5,397 bases of DNA from an uncultured Pseudomonadales bacterium (lineage in GTDB: Bacteria > Pseudomonadota > Gammaproteobacteria > Pseudomonadales > Porticoccaceae). This document shows, one piece after another, positions 1 to 5,397 of the stretch (the first letter of the stretch is position 1; each line of letters begins with the position of its first letter). The notes under the pieces are model-generated. The model was not told where the DNA came from. It ran no database searches and was given only the letters and a program-made list of their open reading frames with translations. The stretch covers positions 1 through 5,397 of the forward strand of contig CALLDA010000075.1 in the NCBI GenBank assembly GCA_937998635.1, in the 5' to 3' direction. A program made the position numbers and the translations under genes.

Positions 1-536
1 GACAATATTGTATTACCCGGGCCGATAATCTCTACTGCGCGGCCAGCATAAACTCTCTGGCAGAGCTGATGGTAAATCTGGTGTTTCGCTGGTATGGCAG
101 AACCGTCGCCAATCTTGTGCAGCGCAATTTCTTTCATGAAATACGCAATTCCTTCGAGCCGGATAAGTACTACACCGACGAAGCCAAAGAGCACCCGGAT
201 GAGGATATCTTACAAATACAAATATGGATGCAGGACAACTACAGCAAAACCGTGACCATTAGCGCCCTGGCCAGCCATTTTGATATGAGTGTCCGCACCC
301 TGAATCGGCGTTTTAAAAACGCCCTCGGCAAAGCGCCCCTGGATTACCTGCAAAACCTGCGACTCAACATGACCAGGGATTTACTGCAGACCACCAATCT
401 CACCCTCGCGGAAATCGCTAATCGCTGTGGTTACCAGGATGTCGCTCATCTGAGCAAGTTATTTCGTCGCCATTTCAATACCACCCCCGGTGTCTACCGG
501 GACACCGTTCGAGCAAAAATGTTTAGCGCGCCCTGA
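1..536 (+). CDS. GlxA-type AraC-family transcriptional regulator, C-terminal part (5' end outside window)
   Basis: The reading frame is open from base 3 to the TGA at 534-536, giving 177 visible codons. The ATG at 69 is internal: the residues before it (ITRADNLYCAASINSLAEL) continue the protein and match the end of the DJ-1/PfpI-like domain of GlxA-type regulators. That domain appears to end near base 160. After an acidic linker come the two helix-turn-helix units of an AraC DNA-binding domain: the first at about 249-338 (TISALASHFDMSVRTLNRRF), the second at about 399-488 (LAEIANRCGYQDVAHLSKLFRR followed by TTPGVYR). Full-length relatives are usually a little over 300 residues, so about 130-150 are missing. 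Family members bind DNA, often as dimers at direct repeats; the N-terminal domain is thought to sense a ligand, which cannot be judged here. The same-strand VOC gene 134 bases downstream is a possible target. Family assignment is firm; the regulon is unknown. Confidence 0.92.
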   Translation, partial: QYCITRADNLYCAASINSLAELMVNLVFRWYGRTVANLVQRNFFHEIRNSFEPDKYYTDEAKEHPDEDILQIQIWMQDNYSKTVTISALASHFDMSVRTLNRRFKNALGKAPLDYLQNLRLNMTRDLLQTTNLTLAEIANRCGYQDVAHLSKLFRRHFNTTPGVYRDTVRAKMFSAP

Positions 537-551
537 TTGTTTAACGACAGG

Positions 552-587
552 GTAAGCACGCTAGTCTGTATCGACTACACTGCTTAC
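552..587. repeat. Two-tier inverted repeat between the AraC-type gene and the VOC gene
   Basis: GTAAGCA (552-558) pairs perfectly with TGCTTAC (581-587). Inside it TAGTC (562-566) pairs with GACTA (573-577). The two stems are separated by a symmetric 3x3 unpaired step (CGC/CAC), and the loop is six bases (567-572). It begins 15 bases after the regulator's stop codon. No T-run follows on either strand, so it does not look like a classical intrinsic terminator. It could be an mRNA 3'-end stabilising hairpin, a factor-dependent terminator element or a DNA operator. Confidence 0.6.
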
Positions 588-631
588 AAAGACAACAAAC
601 GAGCTTGCTCTAAGCCTTCGAGTACCCCAAT

Positions 632-654
632 TTTTAACAAACCTTTTAACAAAC
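632..654 (+). repeat. Perfect 11-base tandem direct repeat upstream of the VOC gene; candidate regulator site
   Basis: TTTTAACAAAC occurs at 632-642 and again without change at 644-654, with one base between the copies (period 12). The second copy ends three bases before the ribosome binding site of the VOC gene. AraC-family proteins commonly bind direct repeats, and such a gene lies directly upstream, so this may be an operator. A period of 12 rather than a multiple of about 10.5 is not ideal for same-face binding, and the site could equally lie in the mRNA leader. The repeat is seen directly; its function is inferred. Confidence 0.55.
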
Positions 655-657
655 TAT

Positions 658-663
658 AAGGAG
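658..663 (+). promoter_or_regulatory. Ribosome binding site of the VOC gene
   Basis: AAGGAG lies seven bases before the ATG at 671. It is the only strong Shine-Dalgarno sequence in the window and fixes the start of the VOC gene. No convincing -35/-10 pair was found between 537 and 657. A TATAAG at 655-660 overlaps this site and is better explained as part of it. Confidence 0.85.
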
Positions 664-670
664 TGCCAGC

Positions 671-1171
671 ATGGCCATCAGCGAAATACATCACGTCGCA
701 TTAACTGTTTCTAACCTGGATAAATCGATAGCCTTCTATGAGAAATATCTTGGCTTTCGAAAAACCCTCGACATGCCTCTCACCGGCACCATCACTGAAA
801 AATTGCTCAAGCTCAAACCCGGCACGGTTGGTCGCTCGGTGATCTTGCAGCAGGGCAAAAGCATGGTCGGTGAGGTGGAGTTGATTGAGTTTGATCCACC
901 CAGCGCCAACCAGAGTGGGCCGAAGCGTCCCGGTGATCCGGGGGTGTTTTTATTGTCTTTTGAAGTCACCGAAGAGCAATTGGTCGATACCCACAAACGG
1001 CTTAGCGCCGAGGGCATTGAGTTTTATAACGAGCCGGTGGACCTGGAGCTAAAAGGCTACGGAACCTTAAAAGCCATTATTTTTGAAGACCCCGACGGGG
1101 TGATGATCGAGTTAATCCAGCTTCCAGCCCTGGAAGATGTGAAGGCTTACCGGGCCTCTTCTGGCAATTAA
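671..1171 (+). CDS. VOC-superfamily (glyoxalase/dioxygenase-fold) protein, 166 aa
   Basis: A vicinal oxygen chelate protein of the glyoxalase/bleomycin-resistance/dioxygenase group, probably cytoplasmic since no signal peptide or membrane segment is visible. Two beta-alpha-beta-beta-beta modules can be followed: residues 5-75 (HHVALTVSNLDKSIAFYEK, then GEVELIEF) and about 90-150 (GVFLLSFEV, then FEDPDGVMIELIQ). Length is normal for a single-chain, two-module member. By analogy with GloA and methylmalonyl-CoA epimerase, His8, Glu70 and Glu147 fall at metal-ligand positions. The fourth ligand, normally a His opening the second module, is replaced: the usual HH pair is Phe93-Leu94. The enzyme may therefore use a different metal site or none, and no substrate can be named. 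The start is set by an AAGGAG seven bases upstream. The preceding AraC-type gene on the same strand is a candidate regulator; the next gene is convergent. Confidence 0.9.
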   Translation: MAISEIHHVALTVSNLDKSIAFYEKYLGFRKTLDMPLTGTITEKLLKLKPGTVGRSVILQQGKSMVGEVELIEFDPPSANQSGPKRPGDPGVFLLSFEVTEEQLVDTHKRLSAEGIEFYNEPVDLELKGYGTLKAIIFEDPDGVMIELIQLPALEDVKAYRASSGN

Positions 1172-1239
1172 GCATGGCAAGTGGGCTCAGTAAACAAGCT
1201 CAGCAAGCAAATAGCTATATTGCGGCTTTAAACCGACAT

Positions 1240-2340
1240 TCAGCGCAAGCGCCGAGCCCGATAATAAGCCTCTTCAGATATTTCATGATAATCGGTAGCC
1301 TGTTTCTGGAAAGCCTTTTGAGATTCATAGACCCGCTTTGCCTGGGGGTCTTTGGCCACCAGCTCCGCCAGAACCTCATCCGAGATCCGGTGCAACTCAA
1401 TCAAAACGTCATCGGGTAAGCGCCGCAGCTGTACCCCGTGCTCATCGACCAAAGAGACTAAAGCCGCATTATTTCGTGCGGTGTATTCGTCGAGCATATT
1501 TTGATTGGCAGCACGAGCCGCAGTTTCGACCATGGCCTGCAAGTCATCGGGCAAGGACTCCCAGGCCTGCTTATTAACCACTAGCTCCAGCGAGGAGCCG
1601 GTCTCCTGCCAGCCGGGGTAATAGTAATACTTGGCAATCTGATGAAAGCCAAACGCCATATCATTGTAGGGCGCGACCCATTCTGTCGCATCAATCACCC
1701 CGGTCTGCAAAGCAGTATATAACTCACCGCCGGGAATGGTTACCGATTCGCCTCCGGCCCGAGTAATCACCTCACCACCCAGGCCAGGGATGCGCATTTT
1801 CAAACCTTTAATATCGTCAAGGCTGTTAATCTCCCGATTAAACCAGCCTGCCATTTGTACACCGGAATTGCCCCCGGCAAAAGGCACCAGGTTAAACGGT
1901 TCGTAAACCTCTCGCCAAAGCTCAAGGCCACCCCCGTAATGCAGCCAGCCGTTCATTTCCTGAGCATTGAGGCCAAAGGGCACCGAGGTGAAAAACACTG
2001 AGGCAGGGACTTTACCCTTCCAGTAATAAGCCGCTCCGTGGCCCATTTCTGCAGTGCCCTGGGATACCGCATCAAAGACTTCCATTGCTGGCACTAGCTG
2101 CCCGGCACCAAAAACTTTAACGCTGAGACGACCCTTGCTCATGCGCTCGACCAGTTCAGCAAAATACTCCGGCGCGGTGCCCAGCCCAGGGTAATTCTTG
2201 GGCCAGGTCGTGACCAGTTTCCACTCAAACCTTTGTTGGGCTGCGACATCGCTATTACCCTTCTGCACTGTTTCTGACTCTCCACCACAGGCAACGATTA
2301 ATAATGCGCATATGGCCAAAATCACTGATTTTTTTATCAC
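1240..2340 (-). CDS. TRAP transporter solute-binding lipoprotein, DctP family, TakP-like (366 aa)
   Basis: Extracytoplasmic solute-binding component of a TRAP transporter. Residues 1-18 are a lipoprotein signal peptide: KK at 3-4, a hydrophobic stretch, and lipobox I-V-A-C with Cys18 as the lipidated residue. The mature domain begins near residue 37 (RFEWKLVTTWPKNYPGLGT) and shows family blocks AEMGHGAAYYWKGK (97-110), KMRIPG with Arg183, IDATEW with Glu220-Trp221, and GWQETGS with Gln245. Gln162, Arg183, Glu220, Trp221 and Gln245 are spaced like the substrate and sodium ligands I recall for Rhodobacter TakP, which binds pyruvate and other 2-oxo acids; a 2-oxo acid substrate is thus inferred. 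The start is GTG at 2340, with AGGGGA five bases upstream (2346-2351); no ATG lies near enough to keep the signal peptide. No DctQ or DctM membrane partner is in the window. Upstream on the same strand is uvrD, 77 bases away. Family is firm; substrate tentative. Confidence 0.93.
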   Translation of the reverse strand: MIKKSVILAICALLIVACGGESETVQKGNSDVAAQQRFEWKLVTTWPKNYPGLGTAPEYFAELVERMSKGRLSVKVFGAGQLVPAMEVFDAVSQGTAEMGHGAAYYWKGKVPASVFFTSVPFGLNAQEMNGWLHYGGGLELWREVYEPFNLVPFAGGNSGVQMAGWFNREINSLDDIKGLKMRIPGLGGEVITRAGGESVTIPGGELYTALQTGVIDATEWVAPYNDMAFGFHQIAKYYYYPGWQETGSSLELVVNKQAWESLPDDLQAMVETAARAANQNMLDEYTARNNAALVSLVDEHGVQLRRLPDDVLIELHRISDEVLAELVAKDPQAKRVYESQKAFQKQATDYHEISEEAYYRARRLR

Positions 2341-2379
2341 TTGCTTCCCCTAATTTAAATTTTTTCTACCGCGTTTTTA

Positions 2380-2406
2380 ACTATATGTGTTTATCATTCG
2401 GTTCAA
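2380..2406 (-). promoter_or_regulatory. Possible promoter of the TRAP solute-binding protein gene
   Basis: Reading the minus strand, TTGAAC (2406-2401) and TATAGT (2385-2380) resemble -35 and -10 elements. Their 15-base spacing is shorter than the usual 16-18. Transcription would begin near 2373 and give a leader of about 33 bases containing the AGGGGA ribosome binding site. This would let the gene be expressed apart from uvrD, though readthrough from uvrD is also possible because no terminator is visible in the 77-base gap. Confidence 0.3.
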
Positions 2407-2417
2407 GTAACAGTGCT

Positions 2418-4583
2418 TCATAGCGCTGCGAGTTTGGCATATTGCAGTACTAACCATTTTGCCCCTTCCTGATCAAAATTGACCTGTACCCTGGCGTGAG
2501 GCCCGCTGCCTTCAAAATTAAGCACCACCCCTTCACCAAAGATTCCGTGCTGCACTCGCTGACCAAGATCTAAACCGCCCACCGCTGGCTCAGGCAAACT
2601 ACTCTGCTTGCCGTAAGGTTTTTTACCGTAGCTAGTGGGCCTACTGACACTGGCGGACAAGCGCACCTCTTCAATCAGATCCGCCGGAATATCCCGCACG
2701 AAACGAGATACCGGATTAAAGGATTCGCTGCCGTACAATTGCCGCGCTTCGGCAAAGGTAATGTAGAGCTTTTTCATAGCCCGGGTGATGCCCACATAAC
2801 AAAGTCTGCGCTCCTCTTCGAGCCGACCCGGTTCCTCCACCGACATTTTGTGGGGAAAGAGGTTTTCCTCAACCCCGGCCAGAAACACCAGGGGAAATTC
2901 CAGGCCCTTAGCCGAGTGCAAAGTCATCAACTGGACGGCATCTTCATCCGCGTCGGCCTGGCGCTCCCCGGCATCCAGCGCTGCGGCATCTATAAATTGC
3001 CGCAGGGTCGATTGATCTTCGTCCTCTGGCTCAAAGGCTTTACACGCGGTAATCAGCTCTCCGAGGTTTTCTACCCGGGCCTCACCACGCTCACCTTTTT
3101 CTCGGCCATGAAAATCAATCAGGCCGCTGGTTTTAAGCACACGCTCGGCCAACTCATGAAAACATAAGTCACTGTCTTCACGGGGCAGGCTATTAATTAA
3201 ATCCAGAAAGCTCTGCACCGCATTGGCGGCTCGTCCCGGCAGGTCCGGTTTGATCTCTTTAGCTGCCTGCCAGAGAGAGATACCTTTAGCCCGCGCTAAT
3301 TCCCGCAAACGTTGCACGGTTTTATCGCCTATACCGCGATTCGGGGTATTGATCACCCGCTCGACCGCGGTGTCATCATGACGATTGAGTATTAAGCGCA
3401 AATAAGCGATGGCGTTTTTGATCTCCGCCCGCTCATAAAAACGGTGGCCGCCGTAAATGCGATAAGGTATCTGCAGGCGCAGCAGGGCTTCTTCCAGAAC
3501 TCGGGATTGGGCGTTGGAGCGATAGAGTATGCCCACCTCACTGCGCAAATTGCCGGTGCTGGCCCAGTCCTGAATTCTATCGCCAATAAACCGTGCTTCG
3601 TCCTGCTCATTAAAACCCGCATACAGAGAAATAAGCTCGCCATCGCCCGCTTCGGTCCACAGGTTTTTACCGAGGCGTTCGGCGTTCCTTTCGATGACCG
3701 CATTGGCAGCACCGAGGATAGTGCCTGTGGATCGATAATTTTGTTCCATCTTTACGGTGCGCGCGTGTTTAAAATCGCGGCTGAAATGCTGGATGTTTTC
3801 TATCCGAGCGCCGCGCCAACCGTAGATGGACTGGTCATCATCGCCAACCGCAGTTACCACGCCCTTATCACCGGCCAACATGCGCAACCAGGCATATTGA
3901 ATAGCATTGGTGTCCTGAAACTCATCCACCAGTACGTGCTTAAAGCGCTGCTGATAATGGCTCAGCAAGACCGGGTTATTGAGCCACAACTCGTGGGCGC
4001 GCAGGAGTAATTCTGCAAAATCCACCACGCCCGCCCGTTCACAGGCCTCTTCATAGCCACGATAAACTTGCAGCATTGTCGCAATAAAAGGATCATCACT
4101 GTGCTGAAGGTGGCGAGCACGGAGGCCTTCATCTTTTTGCTCGTTGATATACCACTGGGCCTGGCGGGGAGGCCAACGATCGCTGTCAATCTCTAGCGTA
4201 CTGTAGACCCTTTTAATCAAGCGTAGTTGATCATCGGCATCGAGCACCTGAAAGGTTTCACTAAGGCCAGCTTCCTGCCAATGCATTTTCAGTAATCGAT
4301 GAGCAAGACCATGGAAGGTGCCCACCCACATGCTGCGCGGCGCCTGACCCAGCAGATCATAAATGCGCTCGCGCATCTCACGGGCGGCTTTGTTGGTGAA
4401 GGTCACCGCCAAGATTTCGTGGGGCGACAGGCCTTCGACCTGTACTAACCAGGCAATGCGGTGCACCAGGACTCGGGTTTTACCGCTGCCCGCACCGGCG
4501 AGCACCAACAGGTGTCCGTCGGTACTGGTCACCGCATCTCGCTGGGCGCTATTAAGGGGGTCAATAATTGTAGTGATATCCAT
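2418..4583 (-). CDS. uvrD: DNA helicase II, UvrD (721 aa, full length)
   Basis: ATP-dependent 3'-5' superfamily 1A DNA helicase. UvrD acts in methyl-directed mismatch repair with MutS and MutL, and in nucleotide excision repair after UvrABC incision. All helicase motifs are intact: Q-motif Gln14, Walker A GAGSGKT (30-36) with Lys35, motif Ia TFTNKAA (61-67), Walker B VDEFQD with Asp220-Glu221, motif III GDDDQSIYGWRG (247-258), motif IV QNYRST (281-286), motif V LHSAKGLEF (555-563), motif VI VGITRA with Arg601. A variable linker (about 645-670) leads to a Tudor-like C-terminal domain (about 672-720: LGQRVQHGIFGEG onward), which in E. coli contacts RNA polymerase. Length is one residue more than E. 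coli UvrD, and the N-terminus MDITTIIDPLNSAQRDAV aligns with its MDVSYLLDSLNDKQREAV, so the start is secure. That domain and these repair-type motifs favour UvrD over the related Rep or PcrA. No purine-rich ribosome binding site precedes the ATG, and no canonical LexA box is seen. Confidence 0.98.
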   Translation of the reverse strand: MDITTIIDPLNSAQRDAVTSTDGHLLVLAGAGSGKTRVLVHRIAWLVQVEGLSPHEILAVTFTNKAAREMRERIYDLLGQAPRSMWVGTFHGLAHRLLKMHWQEAGLSETFQVLDADDQLRLIKRVYSTLEIDSDRWPPRQAQWYINEQKDEGLRARHLQHSDDPFIATMLQVYRGYEEACERAGVVDFAELLLRAHELWLNNPVLLSHYQQRFKHVLVDEFQDTNAIQYAWLRMLAGDKGVVTAVGDDDQSIYGWRGARIENIQHFSRDFKHARTVKMEQNYRSTGTILGAANAVIERNAERLGKNLWTEAGDGELISLYAGFNEQDEARFIGDRIQDWASTGNLRSEVGILYRSNAQSRVLEEALLRLQIPYRIYGGHRFYERAEIKNAIAYLRLILNRHDDTAVERVINTPNRGIGDKTVQRLRELARAKGISLWQAAKEIKPDLPGRAANAVQSFLDLINSLPREDSDLCFHELAERVLKTSGLIDFHGREKGERGEARVENLGELITACKAFEPEDEDQSTLRQFIDAAALDAGERQADADEDAVQLMTLHSAKGLEFPLVFLAGVEENLFPHKMSVEEPGRLEEERRLCYVGITRAMKKLYITFAEARQLYGSESFNPVSRFVRDIPADLIEEVRLSASVSRPTSYGKKPYGKQSSLPEPAVGGLDLGQRVQHGIFGEGVVLNFEGSGPHARVQVNFDQEGAKWLVLQYAKLAAL

Positions 4584-4592
4584 AGGCGCTGG

Positions 4593-4601
4593 ATTCTAGC
4601 A
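4593..4601 (-). promoter_or_regulatory. Possible extended -10 element for uvrD
   Basis: On the minus strand TGC followed by TAGAAT matches an extended -10 (TGnTATAAT) with one mismatch in the hexamer. No good -35 is present at the expected distance, which an extended -10 can tolerate. It ends nine bases before the uvrD ATG, so transcription would start about three bases upstream of the gene. That would give an almost leaderless mRNA, consistent with the missing Shine-Dalgarno sequence. The call rests on one short match. Confidence 0.25.
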
Positions 4602-4639
4602 GATTTCCTGGTTCCTTCCGGGGCTAAGCCATAAGGAAA

Positions 4640-4656
4640 GGCGCAAACTAAGCGCC
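4640..4656. repeat. Short inverted repeat in the uvrD/hexR divergent region
   Basis: GGCGC (4640-4644) and GCGCC (4652-4656) form a five-base-pair stem around a seven-base loop. It sits in the middle of the divergent intergenic region. No T-run follows immediately on the plus strand (the T-rich stretch at 4672-4679 is 15 bases further), so it is a poor terminator. It could be an operator half-site pair or chance. Confidence 0.35.
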
Positions 4657-4680
4657 AACAATCTGTCTATGTTTTTTTTA

Positions 4681-4697
4681 TGTAATGTATTTACAAT
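4681..4697 (+). promoter_or_regulatory. HexR-box-like operator overlapping a -10-like element of the divergent hexR gene
   Basis: TGTAATGTATTTACA (4681-4695) is an inverted repeat with perfect arms TGTAA and TTACA around five central bases. It closely resembles the HexR operator described for gammaproteobacteria, which I recall as TGTAAT-N3-ATTACA, with one deviation in the right arm. The hexamer TACAAT (4692-4697) matches a -10 box in five of six positions and overlaps the repeat, so bound protein would block transcription. No good -35 is apparent. The adjacent gene encodes a HexR-like protein, which points to autoregulation. Confidence 0.55.
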
Positions 4698-4726
4698 CTA
4701 TCAATGCCCCCAACCTGGATACGCCT

Positions 4727-5397
4727 GTGAAGCCGGCCGAATTAACCCAAACTATCAGCAACGAAATGCCTGCTATGCGGCGCTCCGAACGCAAGGTCGC
4801 GGAGTTTGTACTGTCCCGCCCGGCTGAGGTGATCCGCATGCGCATCGTCGACCTGGCAGAGCTAGCCCTGGTCAGCGAACCCACGGTGATTCGTTTCTGT
4901 CGAGCCGTGGGCTGTAATGGTTTTCTGGAATTTAAACTGTCCCTGGCCCAGCAATTAGCCGCCAGCCCAAGTTACGGGCAAATCGCTATCACTGATACTG
5001 ACTCATTGGCCGAGTGCACGTTTAAAGCCTTTGATTCGACGGTGGATACCTTACTGAGTGTCCGCGATCACCTTGATCTGGATATGCTCGACGATGCGGT
5101 AAAAGCTATCTGCGCAGCAACACGGGTGGAGTTTTACGGCTTTGGTGCTTCTGCAGCCGTAGCCTTCGACGCCCAGCACCGCTTCTTCCGACTGCAACTG
5201 GCGACTGCCGCTTATTCCGACCCCCATTTACAGAATATGTCGGCAACCTCTCTTAATACCGGCGATGTGGTTGTGGCATTTTCTCAGTCGGGCCGCACCC
5301 AGGCTATTCTGGAATCCATGGAGCTGGTAAAACGCAACGGCGCCATTGTTATCGCCTTAGCACCCAGTGATTCTCCCGTGGCTAAGGCGGCGTCCAT
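4727..5397 (+). CDS. hexR: HexR-like MurR/RpiR-family transcriptional regulator (3' end outside window)
   Basis: DNA-binding regulator with an RpiR-type N-terminal helix-turn-helix and a C-terminal SIS sugar-phosphate-binding domain; HexR controls glycolytic, Entner-Doudoroff and gluconeogenic genes and is released by KDPG. Numbered from the GTG at 4727, the HTH domain spans about 5-78 (SERKVAEFVL at 20-29, LVSEPTVIRFCR at 48-59, FKLSLAQQLA at 69-78). The SIS domain begins near 120, with YGFGASAAVAFDAQHRFFR at 137-155 and AFSQSGRT further on; the visible 223 codons reach the window edge without a stop. SAAVA-DA---FFR, YSD and GDVVV match E. coli HexR better than general RpiR proteins. The start is uncertain: GTG 4727 gives the expected 19 residues before SERK, ATG 4685 lies inside the putative operator, and ATG 4766 or 4775 would trim the first helix. 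None has a good ribosome binding site. A HexR paralogue with another effector is possible, so the symbol is tentative. Confidence 0.82.
   Translation, partial: MKPAELTQTISNEMPAMRRSERKVAEFVLSRPAEVIRMRIVDLAELALVSEPTVIRFCRAVGCNGFLEFKLSLAQQLAASPSYGQIAITDTDSLAECTFKAFDSTVDTLLSVRDHLDLDMLDDAVKAICAATRVEFYGFGASAAVAFDAQHRFFRLQLATAAYSDPHLQNMSATSLNTGDVVVAFSQSGRTQAILESMELVKRNGAIVIALAPSDSPVAKAAS

Noticed and set aside
69..71. ATG at 69 as the true start of the AraC-type gene
   Set aside because: The frame is open upstream to the window edge, and the residues before the ATG fit the conserved end of the GlxA-type DJ-1/PfpI domain.
1172..1239. Bidirectional terminator between the convergent VOC and TRAP genes
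   Set aside because: The best structure is a near-palindrome around ATAGCTAT (1207-1223) with no loop and a one-base bulge. No T-run follows on either strand.
1174..1419. Open frame on the plus strand starting two bases after the VOC stop codon
   Set aside because: Almost all of it lies antisense to the 3' end of the TRAP binding-protein gene. It has no ribosome binding site and no recognisable domain. Its translation looks like a by-product of the opposite strand.
2352..2361. Palindrome AATTTAAATT upstream of the TRAP gene
   Set aside because: It is a perfect 10-base palindrome but made only of A and T in an AT-rich leader. It matches no operator I recognise and is easily explained by chance.
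2739..4010. Plus-strand open frames at 2739-3167 and 3444-4010
   Set aside because: Both lie wholly antisense to the intact, strongly conserved uvrD coding sequence, with no ribosome binding site and no family resemblance.
4589..4602. CTGGATTCTAGCAG before uvrD as a LexA box
   Set aside because: The half-sites are spaced CTG-N8-CAG rather than the CTG-N10-CAG of gammaproteobacterial LexA, and the centre is not an alternating AT run. The same bases are better read as a -10-like element.
4678..4884. Minus-strand open frame opposite the start of the HexR-like gene
   Set aside because: It is antisense to the conserved helix-turn-helix region and shows no domain. It is an overlap by-product.
1..5397. 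A mobile element, defence island or other undescribed multi-gene system
   Set aside because: Every substantial gene belongs to a known chromosomal family. No transposase, integrase, toxin pair, CRISPR repeat or abrupt change in base composition was seen.

Overview
The window looks like ordinary chromosome from a free-living, probably marine, gammaproteobacterium of intermediate GC content. The main evidence is a UvrD helicase that follows Escherichia coli UvrD almost residue for residue from its first codon to its C-terminal Tudor-like domain. A HexR-like RpiR-family regulator and a TakP-type TRAP solute-binding lipoprotein fit the same kind of organism. No RNA gene, insertion sequence, CRISPR array, phage gene or attachment site could be supported.

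Layout. At the left edge is the 3' part of a GlxA-type AraC-family regulator (+, cut by the window). A 134-base gap follows, holding a two-tier inverted repeat and a perfect 11-base tandem direct repeat. Next is a VOC-superfamily gene (+) with a good ribosome binding site. Facing it after 68 bases are two minus-strand genes: a TRAP substrate-binding lipoprotein (GTG start) and, upstream of it, uvrD. uvrD is divergent from a HexR-like regulator (+) whose 3' end is cut by the right edge. The uvrD/hexR gap carries a 15-base inverted repeat that resembles a HexR box and overlaps a -10-like hexamer.

How the parts may work together. The regulator and VOC gene may form a regulator-target pair, with the direct repeat as a candidate binding site; this is inference from position and geometry. 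The TRAP protein belongs to a type known to bind 2-oxo acids such as pyruvate, and HexR governs central carbon metabolism, but they are separated by uvrD and no HexR-type box is visible before the TRAP gene. uvrD is a housekeeping repair gene; here it has neither a recognisable LexA box nor a Shine-Dalgarno sequence.

I did not find a convincing undescribed system. The most useful second-look items are the HexR-box-like site and the start codon it calls into question, the repeats before the VOC gene, the lost metal-ligand position in the VOC protein, and the orphan TRAP lipoprotein.
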